Under the pieces are notes generated by a model. That model did not search any database, had not been told where the DNA came from, and saw only the letters and a list, made by a program, of their open reading frames with translations. A stretch of DNA of 64,000 bases from Phylloscopus collybita (taxonomy: Eukaryota; Chordata; Aves; Passeriformes; Phylloscopidae): NCBI GenBank assembly GCA_027886175.1, contig JAJNNQ010000140.1, positions 647,974 to 711,973 on the forward strand, read 5' to 3'. The translations under genes and the position numbers were made by a program. Of this stretch, positions 60,501 through 64,000 are shown one piece after another. Numbering within the stretch: position 1 is the first letter of the stretch; every line of letters begins with the position of its first letter.

Positions 60501-61443
60501 TTGTAGAAACTGTCCCAGCACAGTGCAGAGTCCCCGTGGCTAGTTCCTTGAAATACCTTTCCTGGCAGCAGCCCAGAGCTGTACTGAGTGCAGCAGGTGT
60601 CAGGCCGTCTCCTCTCGCCGTGTAGGTGCTTCTGTTTTGTGTTTGCAGCGTGCAGAGAAGCCCGCGTGCTTGCTGCTGCTTCCAGCAAGCCAAAACGCTT
60701 TTGCAGCCACTTTCCTGCCTTTTCCACAACAGCATCACTGTCTAGCTGATTTACAGTTGCCTCTGCGTAGAGCAGCTAGAGGAGCAGCTCTGCCGGCTTT
60801 CCTGTGCTTCTGCATAGCAGAGCTGTCAAGAACGAGAAGCTGCGTTTTGCCGAGAAAGCAGCGCTTCGCGGAAGCACAGCCAGCGGCGTCTTCGGTACAG
60901 CCGCAGCTTGTGCGGAGAAGCGAAAGAGAGCCGGGGAAGAACGTGGAAAGCCGAACTCGGTCGCTGCAAGCGGGTGCTGGCGAACAGCTTCTGGTCACCT
61001 TGTAGAAACTGTCCCAGCACAGTGCAGAGTCCCCGTGGCTAGTTCCTTGAAATACCTTTCCTGGCAGCAGCCCAGAGCTGTACTGAGTGCAGCAGGTGTC
61101 AGGCCGTCTCCTCTCGCCGTGTAGGTGCTTCTGTTTTGTGTTTGCAGCGTGCAGAGAAGCCCGCGTGCTTGCTGCTGCTTCCAGCAAGCCAAAACGCTTT
61201 TGCAGCCACTTTCCTGCCTTTTCCACAACAGCATCACTGTCTAGCTGATTTACAGTTGCCTCTGCGTAGAGCAGCTAGAGGAGCAGCTCTGCCGGCTTTC
61301 CTGTGCTTCTGCATAGCAGAGCTGTCAAGAACGAGAAGCTGCGTTTTGCCGAGAAAGCAGCGCTTCGCGGAAGCACAGCCAGCGGCGTCTTCGGTACAGC
61401 CGCAGCTTGTGCGGAGAAGCGAAAGAGAGCCGGGGAAGAACGT

Positions 61444-63643
61444 GGGAAAGCCGAACTCGGTCGCTGCAAGCGGGTGCTGGCGAACAGCTTCTGGTCACCT
61501 TGTAGAAACTGTCCCAGCACAGTGCAGAGTCCCCGTGGCTAGTTCCTTGAAATACCTTTCCTGGCAGCAGCCCAGAGCTGTACTGAGTGCAGCAGGTGTC
61601 AGGCCGTCTCCTCTCGCCGTGTAGGTGCTTCTGTTTTGTGTTTGCAGCGTGCAGAGAAGCCCGCGTGCTTGCTGCTGCTTCCAGCAAGCCAAAACGCTTT
61701 TGCAGCCACTTTCCTGCCTTTTCCACAACAGCATCACTGTCTAGCTGATTTACAGTTGCCTCTGCGTAGAGCAGCTAGAGGAGCAGCTCTGCCGGCTTTC
61801 CTGTGCTTCTGCATAGCAGAGCTGTCAAGAACGAGAAGCTGCGTTTTGCCGAGAAAGCAGCGCTTCGCGGAAGCACAGCCAGCGGCGTCTTCGGTCCAGC
61901 CGCAGCTTGTGCGGAGAAGCGAAAGAGAGCCGGGGAAGAACGTGGAAAGCCGAACTCGGTCGCTGCAAGCGGGTGCTGGCGAACAGCTTCTGGTCACCTT
62001 GTAGAAACTGTCCCAGCACAGTGCAGAGTCCCCGTGGCTAGTTCCTTGAAATACCTTTCCTGGCAGCAGCCCAGAGCTGTACTGAGTGCAGCAGGTGTCA
62101 GGCCGTCTCCTCTCGCCGTGTAGGTGCTTCTGTTTTGTGTTTGCAGCGTGCAGAGAAGCCCGCGTGCTTGCTGCTGCTTCCAGCAAGCCAAAACGCTTTT
62201 GCAGCCACTTTCCTGCCTTTTCCACAACAGCATCACTGTCTAGCTGATTTACAGTTGCCCTCTGCGTAGAGCAGCTAGAGGAGCAGCTCTGCCGGCTTTC
62301 CTGTGCTTCTGCATAGCAGAGCTGTCAAGAACGAGAAGCTGCGTTTTGCCGAGAAAGCAGCGCTTCGCGGAAGCACAGCCAGCGGCGTCTTCGGTCCAGC
62401 CGCAGCTTGTGCGGAGAAGCGAAAGAGAGCCGGGGAAGAACGTGGAAAGCCGAACTCGGTCGCTGCAAGCGGGTGCTGGCGAACAGCTTCTGGTCACCTT
62501 GTAGAAACTGTCCCAGCACAGTGCAGAGTCCCCGTGGCTAGTTCCTTGAAATACCTTTCCTGGCAGCAGCCCAGAGCTGTACTGAGTGCAGCAGGTTGTC
62601 AGGCCGTCTCCTCTCGCCGTGTAGGTGCTTCTGTTTTGTGTTTGCAGCGTGCAGAGAAGCCCGCGTGCTTGCTGCTGCTTCCAGCAAGCCAAAACGCTTT
62701 TGCAGCCACTTTCCTGCCTTTTCCACAACAGGATCACTGTCTAGCTGATTTACAGTTGCCTCTGCGTAGAGCAGCTAGAGGAGCAGCTCTGCCGGCTTTC
62801 CTGTGCTTCTGCATAGCAGAGCTGTCAAGAACGAGAAGCTGCGTTTTGCCGAGAAAGCAGCGCTTCGCGGAAGCACAGCCAGCGGCGTCTTCGGTACAGC
62901 CGCAGCTTGTGCGGAGAAGCGAAAGAGAGCCGGGGAAGAACGTGGAAAGCCGAACTCGGTCGCTGCAAGCGGGGTGCTGGCGAACAGCTTCTGGTCACCT
63001 TGTAGAAACTGTCCCAGCACAGTGCAGAGTCCCCGTGGCTAGTTCCTTGAAATACCTTTCCTGGCAGCAGCCCAGAGCTGTACTGAGTGCAGCAGGTGTC
63101 AGGCCGTCTCCTCTCGCCGTGTAGGTGCTTCTGTTTTGTGTTTGCAGCGTGCAGAGAAGCCCGCGTGCTTGCTGCTGCTTCCAGCAAGCCAAAACGCTTT
63201 TGCAGCCACTTTCCTGCCTTTTCCACAACAGCATCACTGTCTAGCTGATTTACAGTTGCCTCTGCGTAGAGCAGCTAGAGGAGCAGCTCTGCCGGCTTTC
63301 CTGTGCTTCTGCATAGCAGAGCTGTCAAGAACGAGAAGCTGCGTTTTGCCGAGAAAGCAGCGCTTCGCGGAAGCACAGCCAGCGGCGTCTTCGGTACAGC
63401 CGCAGCTTGTGCGGAGAAGCGAAAGAGAGCCGGGGAAGAACGTGGAAAGCCGAACTCGGTCGCTGCAAGCGGGTGCTGGCGAACAGCTTCTGGTCACCTT
63501 GTAGAAACTGTCCCAGCACAGTGCAGAGTCCCCGTGGCTAGTTCCTTGAAATACCTTTCCTGGCAGCAGCCCAGAGCTGTACTGAGTGCAGCAGGTGTCA
63601 GGCCGTCTCCTCTCGCCGTGTAGGTGCTTCTGTTTTGTGTTTT
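61444..63643 (+). repeat. 499-bp units with single-base homopolymer insertions
   Basis: One extra base each at the G run 61444-61446, C run 62258-62260, T run 62596-62597, G run 62971-62974 and T run 63640-63643. None of the previous 29 units has any insertion or deletion. They break the 499-bp period by one base each time and make odd longer open frames near 62.3-63.1 kb. Confidence 0.85.
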
Positions 63644-64000
63644 GCAGCGTGCAGAGAAGCCCGCGTGCTTGCTGCTGCTTCCAGCAAGCCAAAACGCTTT
63701 TGCAGCCACTTTCCTGCCTTTTCCACAACAGCATCACTGTCTAGCTGATTTACAGTTGCCTCTGCGTAGAGCAGCTAGAGGAGCAGCTCTGCCGGCTTTC
63801 CTGTGCTTCTGCATAGCAGAGCTGTCAAGAACGAGAAGCTGCGTTTTGCCGAGAAAGCAGCGCTTCGCGGAAGCACAGCCAGCGGCGTCTTCGGTACAGC
63901 CGCAGCTTGTGCGGAGAAGCGAAAGAGAGCCGGGGAAGAACGTGGAAAGCCGAACTCGGTCGCTGCAAGCGGGTGCTGGCGAACAGCTTCTGGTCACCTT

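Larger units (their letters stand above)
46538..64000 (+). repeat. 499-bp tandem repeat array, 35 near-identical copies
   Basis: The sequence repeats with an exact 499-bp period from 46538 (unit 1 is 46538-47036, unit 2 starts at 47037) to the window end, where unit 35 is still running. Copies differ at only a few sites: unit position 224 (C or G), 388 (C or A), 384 (C or T), a single change at 50079, and single-base insertions in the last six units. By hand count unit 1 is about 57% GC with 29 CpG, an observed/expected ratio near 0.7, unlike the AT-richer satellite to the left. Each unit has open frames (163 codons on minus, 122 and 106 on plus), but 499 is not a multiple of three, so none continues through the array and I do not call genes. 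I do not recognise the family. Confidence 0.97.

Noticed and set aside
46763..63997. Repeated 163-, 122-, 106- and 80-codon frames in the 499-bp array, and a 273-codon frame at 62303-63124
   Set aside because: Overlapping frames on both strands of one unit, none spanning units because 499 is not divisible by three. The 273-codon frame exists only because of likely homopolymer errors.
46538..64000. Ribosomal, histone or snRNA gene cluster
   Set aside because: The 499-bp unit shows none of the conserved motifs of these genes that I would recognise and has no consistent coding frame.

Overview
This window is repeat-rich heterochromatin-like vertebrate DNA, most likely from a bird. I see no single-copy host gene, rRNA, tRNA or CRISPR array. 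The bird assignment is inference. It rests on an intact endogenous retrovirus whose Gag and Pol look like the env-less ERVL-like families abundant in bird genomes, and on a solo LTR whose polyadenylation/R region resembles avian alpharetroviruses. Species and chromosome cannot be told from the sequence; a centromeric, subtelomeric, microchromosome or sex-chromosome location would all fit.

Layout. (1) 1-6792: diverged tandem satellite with units of about 191 or 202 bp, called 'plus' here. (2) 6793-13329: a 6,537-bp endogenous retrovirus inserted into one satellite unit. It has two 712-bp LTRs that differ at one base, a 4-bp target duplication, a lysine-tRNA-like primer site, an open gag, an open pol in the same frame behind one amber codon, no env, and a purine-rich tract before the 3' LTR. 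(3) 13330-13546: the rest of the interrupted plus-orientation satellite. (4) About 13547: an inversion junction. (5) 13547-46537: about 33 kb of the same satellite in opposite orientation, roughly 165 units. It carries two copies of one 368-bp alpharetrovirus-like solo LTR (20870-21237 and 22422-22789), multiplied by a 1,552-bp tandem duplication, plus several larger internal duplications. (6) 46537/46538: a sharp junction to a different family. (7) 46538-64000: a GC-rich, CpG-rich 499-bp tandem repeat, 35 nearly identical head-to-tail copies running off the window.

How the parts relate. The only credible protein-coding unit is the retrovirus. The LTR would drive one transcript encoding Gag, and Pol (protease, reverse transcriptase, RNase H, integrase) could be made by reading through the single UAG. 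An 8-bp perfect inverted repeat contains that stop codon. The satellite has turned over by segmental duplication at several scales (about 0.6, 1.4, 1.55, 3.7 and 15-16 kb) and by inversion. The 499-bp family is far more homogeneous and shows a trimeric higher-order pattern, so it expanded recently. The best candidates for something undescribed are the 499-bp CpG-rich array with its satellite junction, and the amber-separated gag-pol of a very young env-less retrovirus.
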